A DNA stretch of 64,000 nucleotides from Carideicomes alvinocaridis (GTDB lineage: Bacteria; Pseudomonadota; Alphaproteobacteria; Rhodobacterales; Rhodobacteraceae): positions 124,001 to 188,000 of the forward strand of contig SRJI02000001.1 in NCBI GenBank assembly GCA_005473895.2, read 5' to 3'. How positions within the stretch are numbered: position 1 is the stretch's first letter; every line of letters begins with the position of its first letter. Position numbers and translations under genes: made by a program. The notes under the pieces were generated by a model. It saw only the letters and a list, made by a program, of their open reading frames with translations, had not been told where the DNA came from and ran no database searches. Shown piece after piece: positions 25,008-34,202 of this stretch.

Positions 25008-26210
25008 TCAGCCCGCCCGCCGTGCGCGCGCCGGACGGCTGTCGGCGGCGGCGATCAGGTCGGTCCAGCGGCGGACCAGAAAGTTGTGTTCATCCATCGT
25101 GCTGTTCCAGACTGCGACATGGTTCGACCGGGTGCGGTAGGACCCACCCGAGCGCAGCTCGCCCGCGCGGATCGCGGGCAGGCCGTCGGGGTCGGGAAGG
25201 TCGCGGGCGGCCGGCTTGCCTTCGTACCAGTAATCCCATTCGTCGGGATCGAGGCAGGCGCGGACCCGCTCCGGCACGGACATGTAATAACCCTGCCGCG
25301 CCATGCAGGCTCCGGCCCATCCGTCCAGGAACCAGTTGAGCCAGGCATATGCCATGTCCAGCCGCGATCCCTCCAGCCAGCGCGAGAGGCACAGCCCGCC
25401 ATGCCAGGCGCGATAGCCCTCGACCGGGAAGGCCTGACGAACCTTCAGGCCCTGCGCCTTCATCTGCACCACCGAGGGCGACCAGATCGACGAAATCGTG
25501 AGCTCGCCCCGCGCAAAGCGCCCGACCGGCTCGGACGCGCGGAGCCAGAACGGGGCGAGGTGCCCGGAATGCACGAGGTCCATGGCGTGGCTGTACATCT
25601 CCTCGATCTCGGCCACGGTCATGTTGCCCAGATCGCGGACCTTCATCCGACCGTCGGCCACCAGCGCCATGGTCAGGTCGAAGGCCCCGATGGCGGGTTC
25701 GTCCACCAGCGCCACCCGCCCGTGCCAGCGCGGGTTCAGGAGTTCCGCCCAGCTGGTCACCTCGCGGTCGACGTCGAGGCCCGAGACCTCGGCGTTGATC
25801 GCGAAGCTGTCGAAGTTGTGGACCGTGGGCAGCATCGAGATTCGCCCGGTCGGGCTGGCCGAGAGCGTGGAGTCCGGCTGGACGTAAAGCCGCGTCGCGG
25901 GCGCGTCGCCCAGGCCCCGGTGCGCCGCCGCGGTGCCGGGGCTGCGGGCGAGGTCGGTCATCTCGTCCCAGGTCGCGATCCGCCTCACGTCGATGGGCTG
26001 GATCGCGCGCCAGTGCCAGACGATGTCGAGGTTGTGGAAGCACTGGTCGTAGACGTCGTAGCTGTCCGGCTCCATCGCGGCGGTGCGCTGCGCGGTGACG
26101 AAGTCCTGTTCGATGAACTCGACCGGAAAGCCCAGGTCCGCTTCCGCGCGGTCCTTGAGAAGGCGCCACGGCAGGATCTCGGTGCAGAGGATGCGAAGCG
26201 GGTCGGTCAC
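25008..26210 (-). CDS. Solute-binding-protein-like protein without a signal peptide
   Basis: 400 residues, type-1 periplasmic-binding-protein-like (spermidine/putrescine group): 'LPTVHNFDSFAINAEV', 'NMTVAEIEEMYSHAMDLV', 'YAWLNWFLDGWAGACMARQGYY' (quoted in part) resemble the exported binding protein at 29696-30922. Yet it begins 'MTDPLRILCTEILPWRLLKD', directly with the first beta-strand and no hydrophobic leader. The start is a GTG overlapping the CobW stop as GTGA, which fixes the N-terminus and leaves no room for a leader in good coupling. It is either cytoplasmic (a sensor, chaperone or enzyme-like protein) or mis-started. Confidence 0.75.
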   Translation of the reverse strand: MTDPLRILCTEILPWRLLKDRAEADLGFPVEFIEQDFVTAQRTAAMEPDSYDVYDQCFHNLDIVWHWRAIQPIDVRRIATWDEMTDLARSPGTAAAHRGLGDAPATRLYVQPDSTLSASPTGRISMLPTVHNFDSFAINAEVSGLDVDREVTSWAELLNPRWHGRVALVDEPAIGAFDLTMALVADGRMKVRDLGNMTVAEIEEMYSHAMDLVHSGHLAPFWLRASEPVGRFARGELTISSIWSPSVVQMKAQGLKVRQAFPVEGYRAWHGGLCLSRWLEGSRLDMAYAWLNWFLDGWAGACMARQGYYMSVPERVRACLDPDEWDYWYEGKPAARDLPDPDGLPAIRAGELRSGGSYRTRSNHVAVWNSTMDEHNFLVRRWTDLIAAADSRPARARRAG

Positions 26211-27271
26211 GCGGCGACGTCCGCCACGTCGAGCCGCATGAAGGCGTTGAAAGAGCGCCGGATGCGAGCCGGGTCCAGCCCTTCGAGAATGAACACCAGG
26301 CGCGAGACGCGCGGTCCCTCGGGCCAGTGCGTCATGTGCACCGGCGCATGGACGAGGTGCTGGACCCCGTGGATCGCCACGGGCCGGTCCTCGCCTGCGA
26401 TCGAGAGGATGCCTTTCACGCGAAAGATGCGGTCGCCGTAGCGGTGCAGGAGCAGGGTGAGCCAGATGCCGAAGTCGGTCCAGTCGACGGGCTGGTCGAC
26501 GGTGAGCGAGAAGGTGACCACGCCAAGGCTGTCGTCGTGGTGGTGATGATGATGGTGGTGAACATGGTCATGGTCGTGCCCGCCATGGTCATCGTCGTGG
26601 TCGTTCCGGTGATCATGCGCCTGACCGGAACGATCCTCGCCCGGGACCTCTACGGTCAGCCCCGGGTCCGCACCCGCGTCGTCGAGCCCGCCCAGGATTT
26701 CGCCCACCTCGGCGTCGCTCCGCACGACGCGGGCGGCGGGGTTCACGCGGTTCAGTTTCGTCCGCAGCGCGGTCACCACGGCCTCCTCGGCCAGGTCCGT
26801 CTTGGTCAGCACGATCCGGTCGGCGGCGGCGATCTGGCGTACGGCCTCTGCCCGGTGGTTGAGCTGCGCGCCCGCGTTCACCGCATCCACGGTCGTCAGC
26901 ACGCCCCCGCCCCGGAAATGGCTCCGCAGCACCGGGTGCGCCGTCAGGGTCTGGAGCACCGGATAGGGATCGGCCAGCCCCGTCGTCTCGATCACCACGC
27001 GGTCGAAGTCGATCTCTCCCTTCGCGCGCAGGGATTGCAGGTTCAGCAGCGCATCGGCCACCTCGCCCCGGACCGTGCAACAGATGCAGCCGGACTTCAG
27101 CAGCACCACATTGTCGTCGATCCGGTCCAGCAAGTGATGGTCCAGCCCGACCTCGCCGTATTCGTTGATGAGCACCGCCGCCCGCGCCATGCCGGGATCC
27201 GTCAGCAGGCGCTGCAGCAGGGTGGTCTTGCCCGACCCCAGGAAGCCGGTCAGCAGCACGACGGGGGTCAT
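26207..27271 (-). CDS. CobW/COG0523-family GTPase metallochaperone
   Basis: 354 residues. G3E-family P-loop GTPase: Walker A 'GFLGSGKTT' at about 9-17, the metal-binding CxCC in 'SGCICCTVRGE' (C62, C64, C65), 'LTKTDL' as the guanine-specificity motif near 155, and a His-rich loop at about 219-245 containing roughly a dozen His residues. A CobW C-terminal domain follows. Members deliver Zn or Co to target enzymes. In this operon the deacetylase-like metallo-hydrolase at 27647-28525 is a plausible client. Start at ATG 27269-27271, overlapping the preceding gene as ATGA. Confidence 0.92.
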   Translation of the reverse strand: MTPVVLLTGFLGSGKTTLLQRLLTDPGMARAAVLINEYGEVGLDHHLLDRIDDNVVLLKSGCICCTVRGEVADALLNLQSLRAKGEIDFDRVVIETTGLADPYPVLQTLTAHPVLRSHFRGGGVLTTVDAVNAGAQLNHRAEAVRQIAAADRIVLTKTDLAEEAVVTALRTKLNRVNPAARVVRSDAEVGEILGGLDDAGADPGLTVEVPGEDRSGQAHDHRNDHDDDHGGHDHDHVHHHHHHHHDDSLGVVTFSLTVDQPVDWTDFGIWLTLLLHRYGDRIFRVKGILSIAGEDRPVAIHGVQHLVHAPVHMTHWPEGPRVSRLVFILEGLDPARIRRSFNAFMRLDVADVAA

Positions 27272-27591
27272 CGTTGGGCCATCCAGTCGATCAGGTCCTC
27301 GTCCAGGGGATCGAAGCCGCGCGGGGCCAGCGCCTCGGCCTCGGGCCAGAGGTGCGACAGCGCCTCGAACATTGTCGAGGCGCCGGTCGGGCTCGAGACG
27401 ACGTAAGAGGTGCCCTGCCACTCCGCCAGCGACAGCCGCCGGTAGCCCAGCACGCGATTGGCCGCGCGGATGCGGCGGGCCGCGTCGGCGCGGCGCGACT
27501 GGCGGTCGGTGTTCCGGGTGTAGACACCCGGACGCTCGACCGCGCTGGTCCAGTGATCGTCGCATCCCAGGATGCCGCAAAGCGAACACAT
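27268..27591 (-). CDS. Small Cys/His protein coupled to CobW
   Basis: 107 residues. The N-terminus MCSLCGILGCDDHW carries C2, C5, C10 and H13, a likely metal knuckle; the rest is helical and charged. Start codon after GGGAGACGACCC, and its stop overlaps the CobW ATG. I do not recognise a named family. Coupling to a metallochaperone with a Cys/His knuckle suggests a metal-related role, which is inference. Confidence 0.75.
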   Translation of the reverse strand: MCSLCGILGCDDHWTSAVERPGVYTRNTDRQSRRADAARRIRAANRVLGYRRLSLAEWQGTSYVVSSPTGASTMFEALSHLWPEAEALAPRGFDPLDEDLIDWMAQR

Positions 27592-27611
27592 GGGTCGTCT
27601 CCCTTTCGAAC

Positions 27612-27636
27612 GGGCCGCGGACGGATGCCGCGGCCC
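27612..27636 (-). terminator. Stem-loop after the deacetylase-like gene
   Basis: Perfect 9-bp inverted repeat (GGGCCGCGG / CCGCGGCCC, 7-nt loop), 10 bp beyond the deacetylase stop. No T-run. Probably an mRNA-processing or partial termination hairpin inside the operon. Confidence 0.5.
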
Positions 27637-27646
27637 CTGCCCCGCA

Positions 27647-28525
27647 TCAACCGCGCGGGAAGCGCTTGTCGTAGTCGTCGGCCATCTCGTTCATCGTGAC
27701 GAACCGGACCCCGTCCTTGCTTTTCATATACTTGATGAGCCTTTCAAGCATAAGCAGAACCTGCGGGCGCCCCGATACGTCCGGATGGATGGTGATCGGG
27801 AACACGGCATAGTCCATGTTCTCGTAGACCCAGTCGAACTGGTCCTGCCACATCTGTTCGATGTCGCGGGGGTTCACGAAGCCGTGGCTGTTGGGCGACT
27901 TCTTGATGAACATCATCGGCGGCAGATCGTCGAGATACCAGTTGGCGGGGATCTCGATCAGGTCCGTCTCCTCGCCCCGCTCCAGCGGCTTCATCCAGTC
28001 CTCGGGCTTGGCCGAATAGTCGATCTTGGTCCACTTGTCGCCCACCCGCACGCGGTAGGGCGTGAAGTCGTTGTGCATCAGCGAGTGATCGTACTTGATG
28101 CCCTTCTTCAGCAGCAATTCGTTCGTGACGTTGGAGAACTCCCACCACGGCGCGACATAGCCGGTGGGCCGTTTGCCGGAAACCTCGGTGATCAGGTCGA
28201 TGCACTTGTCGAGCACGGCCTCTTCCTGCTCGGCGGTCATGGCGATCGGGTTCTCGTGGCTGTAGCCGTGGACACCGATCTCGTGCCCGCGCGCGGCAAC
28301 GTCCTTCATCTGCTCGGGGAAGGTCTCGGCCGAGTGGCCAGGGATGAACCAGGTCGTGGTCAGGCCCATCTTGTCGAACAGGTCCAGCAGCCGGGGCGAG
28401 CCCACCTCGCCCGCGAACATCCCGCGCGAAATGTCGTCGGGGCTGTCTTCGCCGCCGTAGGACCCGAGCCAGCCGGCCACGGCATCGACGTCGATGCCAA
28501 AGCCTACGAGAATCTCTTTTGCCAT
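27647..28525 (-). CDS. Polysaccharide-deacetylase-family amidohydrolase (HpPgdA/PuuE-like)
   Basis: 292 residues, no signal peptide, cytoplasmic. NodB-fold metal triad visible: D12/D14 in 'GFGIDVDAV', and H86 and H90 in '[10 protein letters not shown]'. Further family segments are '[14 protein letters not shown]', 'GYVAPWWEF' and the C-terminal '[21 protein letters not shown]' (quoted in part). It resembles the branch that contains Helicobacter PgdA and the allantoinase-like PuuE, whose members often open cyclic imides or deacylate small molecules rather than polysaccharides. Sits directly after an ABC ATPase gene, so it probably processes the imported compound. Confidence 0.88.
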   Translation of the reverse strand: MAKEILVGFGIDVDAVAGWLGSYGGEDSPDDISRGMFAGEVGSPRLLDLFDKMGLTTTWFIPGHSAETFPEQMKDVAARGHEIGVHGYSHENPIAMTAEQEEAVLDKCIDLITEVSGKRPTGYVAPWWEFSNVTNELLLKKGIKYDHSLMHNDFTPYRVRVGDKWTKIDYSAKPEDWMKPLERGEETDLIEIPANWYLDDLPPMMFIKKSPNSHGFVNPRDIEQMWQDQFDWVYENMDYAVFPITIHPDVSGRPQVLLMLERLIKYMKSKDGVRFVTMNEMADDYDKRFPRG

Positions 28526-28544
28526 TGTCTTGCTCCTTTTTCGT

Positions 28545-29612
28545 TCAGCTGTGGATCAGGGTTACGGCGCCCGGATCGACGCCCAGCGTCACCGGCGTGC
28601 CGGGTGTCAGGGCGCGCGCCGCGTCAGTGTCCGCATGGGTCTCGACCTCGATCTCGCGGTCGTCGGCGAGACGCACGCGCAGGTGGCCCACCGACCCCAC
28701 CAGCGTCTTGCCGGTCAGGGTGCCCTCGAAGTGCAGGGCGCCGGGGCCGGCGCTGTCGTCGATGCGGAAGGCCTCGGCCGGGATGATCGCCATGTCGGAG
28801 GTCGGCGCCCCGTGGCCCGCGATCCGGCCGAGCGGCGTCGACAGGCACACCAGGCCCTCCGGCGTGGTGCCGTCGGGCTTGCCCTCGATGATGGTGTTCG
28901 AGCCGATGAACTGCGCCACGAAGGGCGAGGCCGGCCGGCGGTAGAGCTCCTTCGGCGGCGAGATCTGCTCCACCAGGCCGTTCGACATGACCACCACCCG
29001 GTCCGACAGGCCGAGCGCCTCGCTCTGGGCGTGGGTCACGAAGATGAAGGTGATGCCCAGCTCGCGCTGAAGCAGCTTGAGCTCGTTCTGGATGATCCGC
29101 CGCAGGTTCGCGTCGAGCGCGCCCAGCGGTTCGTCCAGCAGCAGGATCTCGGGCTCGACCACCAGCCCGCGCGCCAGGGCGATGCGCTGGCGCTGGCCCC
29201 CGGACAGGCGGTCGGCGCGGCGGTCGGCGAATTCGGTCAGGTCGAACATGTCGATGATGCGATCGACCTTCTGGTCCTTTTCGGATTTCGGCAGCCCCTT
29301 GATGTCGAGGCCGAAGGCGATGTTCTGGCGCACGCTCATGTGCGGGAACAGCGCGTAGTTCTGGAAGATCATCGAGGTCGGCCGCTTCTCCGGCGGAATG
29401 CGCGACACGTCGCGACCCTTGATCAGGATCTCGCCGTTGGTGATGTCCTCGAAGCCGGCGATCATCCGCAGGGTCGTGGACTTGCCGCAGCCCGACGGGC
29501 CGAGAAAGGCGACGAATTCGCCCTTTTCGACCTTCAGGTCGAAGTCCGACACGGCCACGGTGCCATCGGGATAGGTCTTGCCGACCTGGATGAGTTCAAG
29601 ATCGTGGGTCAT
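28545..29612 (-). CDS. ABC transporter ATP-binding protein, PotA type
   Basis: 355 residues. Walker A 'GPSGCGKST' at about 38-46, signature '[15 protein letters not shown]' near 137, Walker B '[12 protein letters not shown]' just after, and a C-terminal TOBE-like regulatory domain from about 240. Second ATPase gene in this operon (the other is at 34202-35272), while only one permease pair is present. Lies between the binding protein and the deacetylase-like gene. Confidence 0.93.
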   Translation of the reverse strand: MTHDLELIQVGKTYPDGTVAVSDFDLKVEKGEFVAFLGPSGCGKSTTLRMIAGFEDITNGEILIKGRDVSRIPPEKRPTSMIFQNYALFPHMSVRQNIAFGLDIKGLPKSEKDQKVDRIIDMFDLTEFADRRADRLSGGQRQRIALARGLVVEPEILLLDEPLGALDANLRRIIQNELKLLQRELGITFIFVTHAQSEALGLSDRVVVMSNGLVEQISPPKELYRRPASPFVAQFIGSNTIIEGKPDGTTPEGLVCLSTPLGRIAGHGAPTSDMAIIPAEAFRIDDSAGPGALHFEGTLTGKTLVGSVGHLRVRLADDREIEVETHADTDAARALTPGTPVTLGVDPGAVTLIHS

Positions 29613-29654
29613 GGGCCCTCGGAATGTCGTGTCTCGGCGAAAGTGGCGCGTGAT

Positions 29655-29686
29655 GGCCCGGCCGCGGGGAGAGTTGCGGCCGGGCC
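29655..29686 (-). terminator. Strong stem-loop after binding-protein gene
   Basis: Perfect 11-bp inverted repeat (GGCCCGGCCGC, 10-nt loop, complement) beginning 9 bp after the binding-protein stop. Same placement as the hairpin at 4517-4547 in the other ABC operon. Likely protects binding-protein mRNA and lowers downstream expression. Confidence 0.65.
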
Positions 29687-29695
29687 TGCCCGGTA

Positions 29696-30922
29696 TCAGG
29701 CGTTCAGGAACTCATCCCACTTCTGGATGAGGTAGTCGTACTCGTCCGGCCACTGGTGCCAGTAGGCGACGTTGGAGGCGCGCTCTTCCAGCGAGCCGCC
29801 GTCGCGCAGGTCGCCCGGCTGGATGCCGCGCTCGGGCTCGCCCTCCCAGGGCTTGCCCTCGTACCAGAACGCGTACTTCTTCGGGTCCATCACCTCCTTG
29901 ATGTTGGTGGACGGCGAATAGTAGCCCTGCTCGGTCACGGCGATGCCCGGTTTGCCCGACAGCCAGAAGTCGGCATAGGCGATCACCGCCTCGCGGTTCG
30001 GCGTGCCCTTCAGCATCGAGGGCCCGATCGCCCAGGCGCGGTAGCCTTCCTTGGGCACGGCGTACTGGGCGGGCTTGCCCTGCGCCTTGACCGCCATGAC
30101 CGCAGGCTGCCAGGCGTCGCAGACGACCATCTCGCCCGAGGCCATCAGGTTCACCAGTTCACCGAAGTCGCCCCAGAGCGCGCGGAACTGGCCTTCCTTC
30201 TTCTTGGAGATGAGGAAGGCGGCGGCCTCGTCGATCTCGGCCTGGCTGGGGTTGCCGGGGTTGGCGACGTCCATCTCGCCCAGCGAGTTCAGCGCGAGAA
30301 TGGCCTGGCCGAAGGCGATCAGCGGATCGACGTTGAGGCCCGACTTGCCCTTCCACTTCTTGTCGAAGATGGCGGTCCAGGTGTTGGCTTCCTCGGCCGA
30401 CAGGACCTCGGGGTTATAGCCGATGGAGTCGTAGTTGTAGACGGCCGGCACCATGTAGAGTTCGGTCTGCGCCTCGTCGGCCCAGATCTGGCCGGCGATC
30501 TGTGCCCGCTCGGGGAGGTCGGGATCGAACTCGGTGAAGGTGTCGCGGATGTTCGCCCAGTTCTTCAGGTCCGAGGTGTTGATCGTCTCGACGTTGTCGG
30601 TGGCGATCAGGGCCGGCAGACGCTCGGCGATGATCTCCCAGGTGTCGTAGTCGGCCGAGCCGGACAGGATCTTGGTCTGCGCGTCCGGGAATGTCGCGGG
30701 CGTGCCCGAGGCCGAGCCGACGCCGGACTCTTCGACGAACATTTCCAGGATGCGGTCCTGCACGGTCACCGACAGGCCGGTGGTGCGCAGCGACTGGCTG
30801 GCGAGCTCCTGCGCCTGGGCCATGCGCGTCCAGGGGTGCAGGCCCGAGCCCATGGCGGCCGCGCCAAGCGCGGCGCTACCCTGCATGAAGGCCCGGCGGG
30901 ATGGTTTGGCAAATCGTTTCAT
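29696..30922 (-). CDS. Extracellular solute-binding protein, Tat-exported
   Basis: 408 residues, periplasmic. The N-terminus MKRFAKPSRRAFMQGSAALG has a twin-arginine signal (S-R-R-A-F-M) followed by a weak hydrophobic region and a cleavage-like 'MAQAQE' near 36. Mature domain is polyamine-type: 'VPAVYNYDSIGYNPEVL', 'EMVVCDAWQPAVM', 'AVIAYADFWLSGKPG' near the C-terminus. Start at the ATG at 30920-30922, preceded by AGGGA. Tat export implies folding, possibly with a cofactor, before secretion. Supplies the permeases at 32441-34202. Confidence 0.92.
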   Translation of the reverse strand: MKRFAKPSRRAFMQGSAALGAAAMGSGLHPWTRMAQAQELASQSLRTTGLSVTVQDRILEMFVEESGVGSASGTPATFPDAQTKILSGSADYDTWEIIAERLPALIATDNVETINTSDLKNWANIRDTFTEFDPDLPERAQIAGQIWADEAQTELYMVPAVYNYDSIGYNPEVLSAEEANTWTAIFDKKWKGKSGLNVDPLIAFGQAILALNSLGEMDVANPGNPSQAEIDEAAAFLISKKKEGQFRALWGDFGELVNLMASGEMVVCDAWQPAVMAVKAQGKPAQYAVPKEGYRAWAIGPSMLKGTPNREAVIAYADFWLSGKPGIAVTEQGYYSPSTNIKEVMDPKKYAFWYEGKPWEGEPERGIQPGDLRDGGSLEERASNVAYWHQWPDEYDYLIQKWDEFLNA

Positions 30923-30954
30923 ATCATTCCCTGTTGTTAGTTGGTTGGCGGTTA

Positions 30955-31719
30955 TCAGTAGCGGCCCGGCAACAGGCCGCCATCGACCGTCACCACCTGC
31001 CCGGTCAGGTAGGAGGCATCGGCAGATGCGAGGAACCCGATGACGGCGGCGATCTCGTCCGGTTCGCCCAGCCGGCCCATCGGGATGTAGGGAGAGGCGA
31101 TTTCGGCCGCGTTCGGGCCGAGGCTGTTCTTCTCGCTCAGAAGCTGCGCCGTGCGGATGTAGCCCGGGGCCACGCCGTTGACGCGAATGCCGCGCTTGGC
31201 GACCTCGACGGCCAGCCCGCGGACCAGGCCCACGACCCCCGCCTTGGCAGAGGAATAATGGACATGCTCGTCCCAGCCATAGGCGACGCCCATGATCGAA
31301 CTGAGGCAGACGATGGAGGCCCCCGCCTCCATCACCGGCAGCGCCGGGCGGATGACCCGCAGCATGCCCTTGAGGTCGATGTCGAAGGTCTCGTCCCATT
31401 TCTCGTCCGTCATCTCGGACATGGGCACCCGGTGGGCGATGCCGGCATTGGCCACGATCACGTCGATCCGGCCCAGCCTTTCGGCCACGTCCGCGACCAG
31501 CGCGTCGGCAGCGGCGGTGTCGCGCACGTTCAGCGCCAGGAACTCGGCCGATCCGCCCGCCTCCGCGATCTCCTTCACGACGGCGGCGCCTTCATCCGCC
31601 AGCACGTCGGTCACGACGACATGGCAGCCCTGCCCCGCGAAGCGGTGCGCCACGGCCCGGCCGATGCCGATGCCCGCGCCGGTCACGATGACCACTCGTC
31701 TGTCCGTCTTGTCGCTCAC
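30955..31719 (-). CDS. Short-chain dehydrogenase/reductase
   Basis: 254 residues. Classical SDR: 'VTGAGIGIGRA' nucleotide loop at the N-terminus, 'VANAGIAHRVPM', catalytic Ser in 'SSIMGVAYG', Tyr-x3-Lys in 'HYSSAKAG', and 'RVNGVAPGYIRT'. The start is a GTG (31717-31719) overlapping the stop of the neighbouring SDR as GTGA. Paired with a second SDR, suggesting two steps of alcohol/ketone chemistry on the imported compound. Confidence 0.9.
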   Translation of the reverse strand: MSDKTDRRVVIVTGAGIGIGRAVAHRFAGQGCHVVVTDVLADEGAAVVKEIAEAGGSAEFLALNVRDTAAADALVADVAERLGRIDVIVANAGIAHRVPMSEMTDEKWDETFDIDLKGMLRVIRPALPVMEAGASIVCLSSIMGVAYGWDEHVHYSSAKAGVVGLVRGLAVEVAKRGIRVNGVAPGYIRTAQLLSEKNSLGPNAAEIASPYIPMGRLGEPDEIAAVIGFLASADASYLTGQVVTVDGGLLPGRY

Positions 31720-32444
31720 AGCATTACGTCTCCGGAATTGGGGCCCAGCGTCTGGCCCACGAAAAGGGCCGCGTCGGGCGAGCAGAGGAAGGACACCACG
31801 CCGCCGATCTCCTCGGTCTCGCCGAAGCGGCCCAGCGGAAGCTCGGCCTTCTTGGCGGCCTTCCAATCGTCGGACAGCGCCTCGACCAGCGGAGTGTTGA
31901 CCGGGCCCGGCGCCACCGCGTTCACACGCACGCCCCTGGCCGACACTTCGCGGGCGAGCGACTTGGTCATGCCGATGATCGCGGCCTTGGCGCCCGCGTA
32001 ATGTACCAGCTCGACCCCGCCGATCTGACCGAGTTGCGAGGCGACGTTGACCACGATCCCCTGCCCCTTGCTCAGCATCTCGGGCAGGCAGGCGCGGGTC
32101 ATCAGGTAGGTGCCCCGGACATGGACCGCGAACATCCGGTCGAACTGGTCCGGCGTGATCTCGAGAAAGGGCGCCTGGTGGCCGAAACCCGCGTTGTTCA
32201 CCAGGATTTCGGGCGCGCCGAGCGTGGCGCGGACCTCCTCCATCATCGTCTCGACCATGCCCTCGTCGCTCACGTCGGCGGCAAAGGCTTGGGCCTCTCT
32301 GCCCGCGTCGGTGATCCGCCGGGCCGTGGCGCGGGCGGCCTCGGCGTGCAGGTCGTTGACCGCGACGCGGTGGCCGTCCTGCGCCAGCCGCAGGGCGATG
32401 GCGGCCCCGATGCCGGAGCCCGCGCCGGTGACGAGGGCGATCAT
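31716..32444 (-). CDS. Short-chain dehydrogenase/reductase
   Basis: 242 residues. Classical SDR: 'MIALVTGAGSGIGAA' begins the Rossmann fold, 'NNAGFGHQAP', 'VVNVASQLGQIG' with the catalytic Ser region, Tyr-x3-Lys in 'HYAGAKAA', and 'RVNAVAPGPVNT'. ATG at 32442-32444 overlaps the permease stop as ATGA. Distinct in sequence from the adjacent SDR, so not a recent duplication. The tail 'GQTLGPNSGDVML' is the family's C-terminal pattern. Confidence 0.9.
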   Translation of the reverse strand: MIALVTGAGSGIGAAIALRLAQDGHRVAVNDLHAEAARATARRITDAGREAQAFAADVSDEGMVETMMEEVRATLGAPEILVNNAGFGHQAPFLEITPDQFDRMFAVHVRGTYLMTRACLPEMLSKGQGIVVNVASQLGQIGGVELVHYAGAKAAIIGMTKSLAREVSARGVRVNAVAPGPVNTPLVEALSDDWKAAKKAELPLGRFGETEEIGGVVSFLCSPDAALFVGQTLGPNSGDVML

Positions 32445-33286
32445 GCCGCCTCCTCCTGCCCGGAGAAGCGGGCGCGCCGGGAGGTGAAGCGCTTCATCAG
32501 CAGCCCGTAGACCACCAGCAGCGTGAAGCTGAAGAGCGTGGTCAGCACCCCGAAGGCAAAGATGTTGGGATAGATCTCGACCGAGAACGTCCCGTAGATC
32601 GCCAGCGGCAGCGTCAGTTCCCGCCCCACGGTGAAGAGCGTGCGTGAGAACTCGTCGTAGCTGAGCGTGAAGCTGAACAGCATGGCCGACAGCACGCCCG
32701 GGAAGAGGATCGGGAAGGTCACGCGCCGGAAGGTCTGCGCCGGGCTGACGCCGAGCGAGAGCGAGGCCTCCTCCACGCTGCGGTCGAAGCGGTTGAAGAT
32801 CGCCAGCATCACGAGGAAGGCGAAGGGATAGGTGTAGACGACGTGCAGGACGAAGGCCGTGCCCCACCACGCGCGGTCGATGCCTGCGAAGTTGGACAGC
32901 AGCGCCATGCCGAGGCCCACCAGAACGCCCGGCACCATCATCCCGAGAATGATGAGGTAGAACACCGGCCCCGACCCCTTGAAGCGGGTGCGGAAGGCTT
33001 CGGCGCTCATCGTGCCCAGCACGGTCGAGACGACCGTCGTCATGAACGCGAGGATCAGCGAGCGGACCAGCGCATCGCCCACCGGCAGCTGCGAGACCCG
33101 GCTGGTCTCGGTCACGCCGAACAGGTGGCGGTACCAGTAGGTCGACCATTCCTGGATCGGGAATTGCGGCCCGCCGCCCTGGCTCTGGAAGCTGAGGATC
33201 GCGAGAATGATCAGCGGGCCGTAGAGAAACAGCAGGAAGATCGCGGCGTAGATGGCCAGCGTGGGCTTGAGGATACCGGTATTCAT
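32441..33286 (-). CDS. ABC transporter permease, PotC type
   Basis: 281 residues, about six membrane helices starting at about 9-32. Coupling loop 'EASLSLGVSPAQTFRRVTFP' near 180-200. Second permease of the operon's importer, 4 bp after the first. Pairs with 33291-34202. Confidence 0.92.
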   Translation of the reverse strand: MNTGILKPTLAIYAAIFLLFLYGPLIILAILSFQSQGGGPQFPIQEWSTYWYRHLFGVTETSRVSQLPVGDALVRSLILAFMTTVVSTVLGTMSAEAFRTRFKGSGPVFYLIILGMMVPGVLVGLGMALLSNFAGIDRAWWGTAFVLHVVYTYPFAFLVMLAIFNRFDRSVEEASLSLGVSPAQTFRRVTFPILFPGVLSAMLFSFTLSYDEFSRTLFTVGRELTLPLAIYGTFSVEIYPNIFAFGVLTTLFSFTLLVVYGLLMKRFTSRRARFSGQEEAA

Positions 33287-33290
33287 GGCC

Positions 33291-34202
33291 TCACATTTCC
33301 TTCCGCAGGTCGACGACGCGCAGCGCCAGCGTGATGACGGCGGTGATGATGACGGTCAGGACCACGCCCGCCACGGCGGCGAAGGCCCATTTGAGCGAGC
33401 CGACCTGGCTGACGATGATGTTGCCCAGGAGGTTCACCTTCCGCCCCGAGAGCGAAGCGGCGGTGGCGAATTCGCCCAGCACCATGACCGAGACGAAGAT
33501 CGCGCCCACGATGACGCCGGGCATCGACAGCGGCAGCACGATGCGGCGGAAGATGGTCCAGAAGGACGCGCCCAGGTCGCGGGCGGCCTCGATCATCGAC
33601 TCGTCGATGCGCGCGATCATGAAGGTGATCGGGCCCACCATGAACACGCAGTAAATCTGCGTCATGCCCACGAGGACCGAGAATTCCGAGAACAGAAGGA
33701 AGGTCAGCGGCTGGTCGATGATCCCCAGCTTCATCAGGATCAGGTTGATCGCCCCCTCGGTGCCCAGCATGGGCCGCCACGCGATCACGCGGATCAGGAA
33801 CGAGGTCCAGAACGGGATCACGCAGGCCACAAGGAGCGCGGTCTGCACCGTCCTGTTCTTCACGAAGAGCCCGATGAACAGCGCGACCGGGTAGCCCACC
33901 ACCAGCGTCGCCAACAGCACGATCACCCAGATCCGGAGCGTCGTACCGATCGCGCTGATATAGGTTGTCGAGGACATGAACCGTTCCCAGCTGGCGGTCG
34001 TCAGCGTGGGTTCGACCGCAAAGGTGGTCTGGGTCCAGAACGAGACGTAGATCACCATCAACATGGGCAGAACCATGAAGAGGATCATCCAGACCACGCC
34101 CGGCGCCAGAAGCATGAAGGCGCGGCGGCGGTCCCGGCCCTCGCGCTTGACGGCGGGGCTGTCCTTGGTCGCGACGGCCATGTCGGTGGTCACGCTGGTC
34201 AT
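33291..34202 (-). CDS. ABC transporter permease, PotB type
   Basis: 303 residues. Charged cytoplasmic N-terminus (1-27), first helix about 28-52, then five more; coupling loop 'EAARDLGASFWTIFRRIVLP' near 200-220. Its ATG shares one base with the stop of the ATPase gene, so coupling is tight. Permease partner of 32441-33286. Confidence 0.92.
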   Translation of the reverse strand: MTSVTTDMAVATKDSPAVKREGRDRRRAFMLLAPGVVWMILFMVLPMLMVIYVSFWTQTTFAVEPTLTTASWERFMSSTTYISAIGTTLRIWVIVLLATLVVGYPVALFIGLFVKNRTVQTALLVACVIPFWTSFLIRVIAWRPMLGTEGAINLILMKLGIIDQPLTFLLFSEFSVLVGMTQIYCVFMVGPITFMIARIDESMIEAARDLGASFWTIFRRIVLPLSMPGVIVGAIFVSVMVLGEFATAASLSGRKVNLLGNIIVSQVGSLKWAFAAVAGVVLTVIITAVITLALRVVDLRKEM

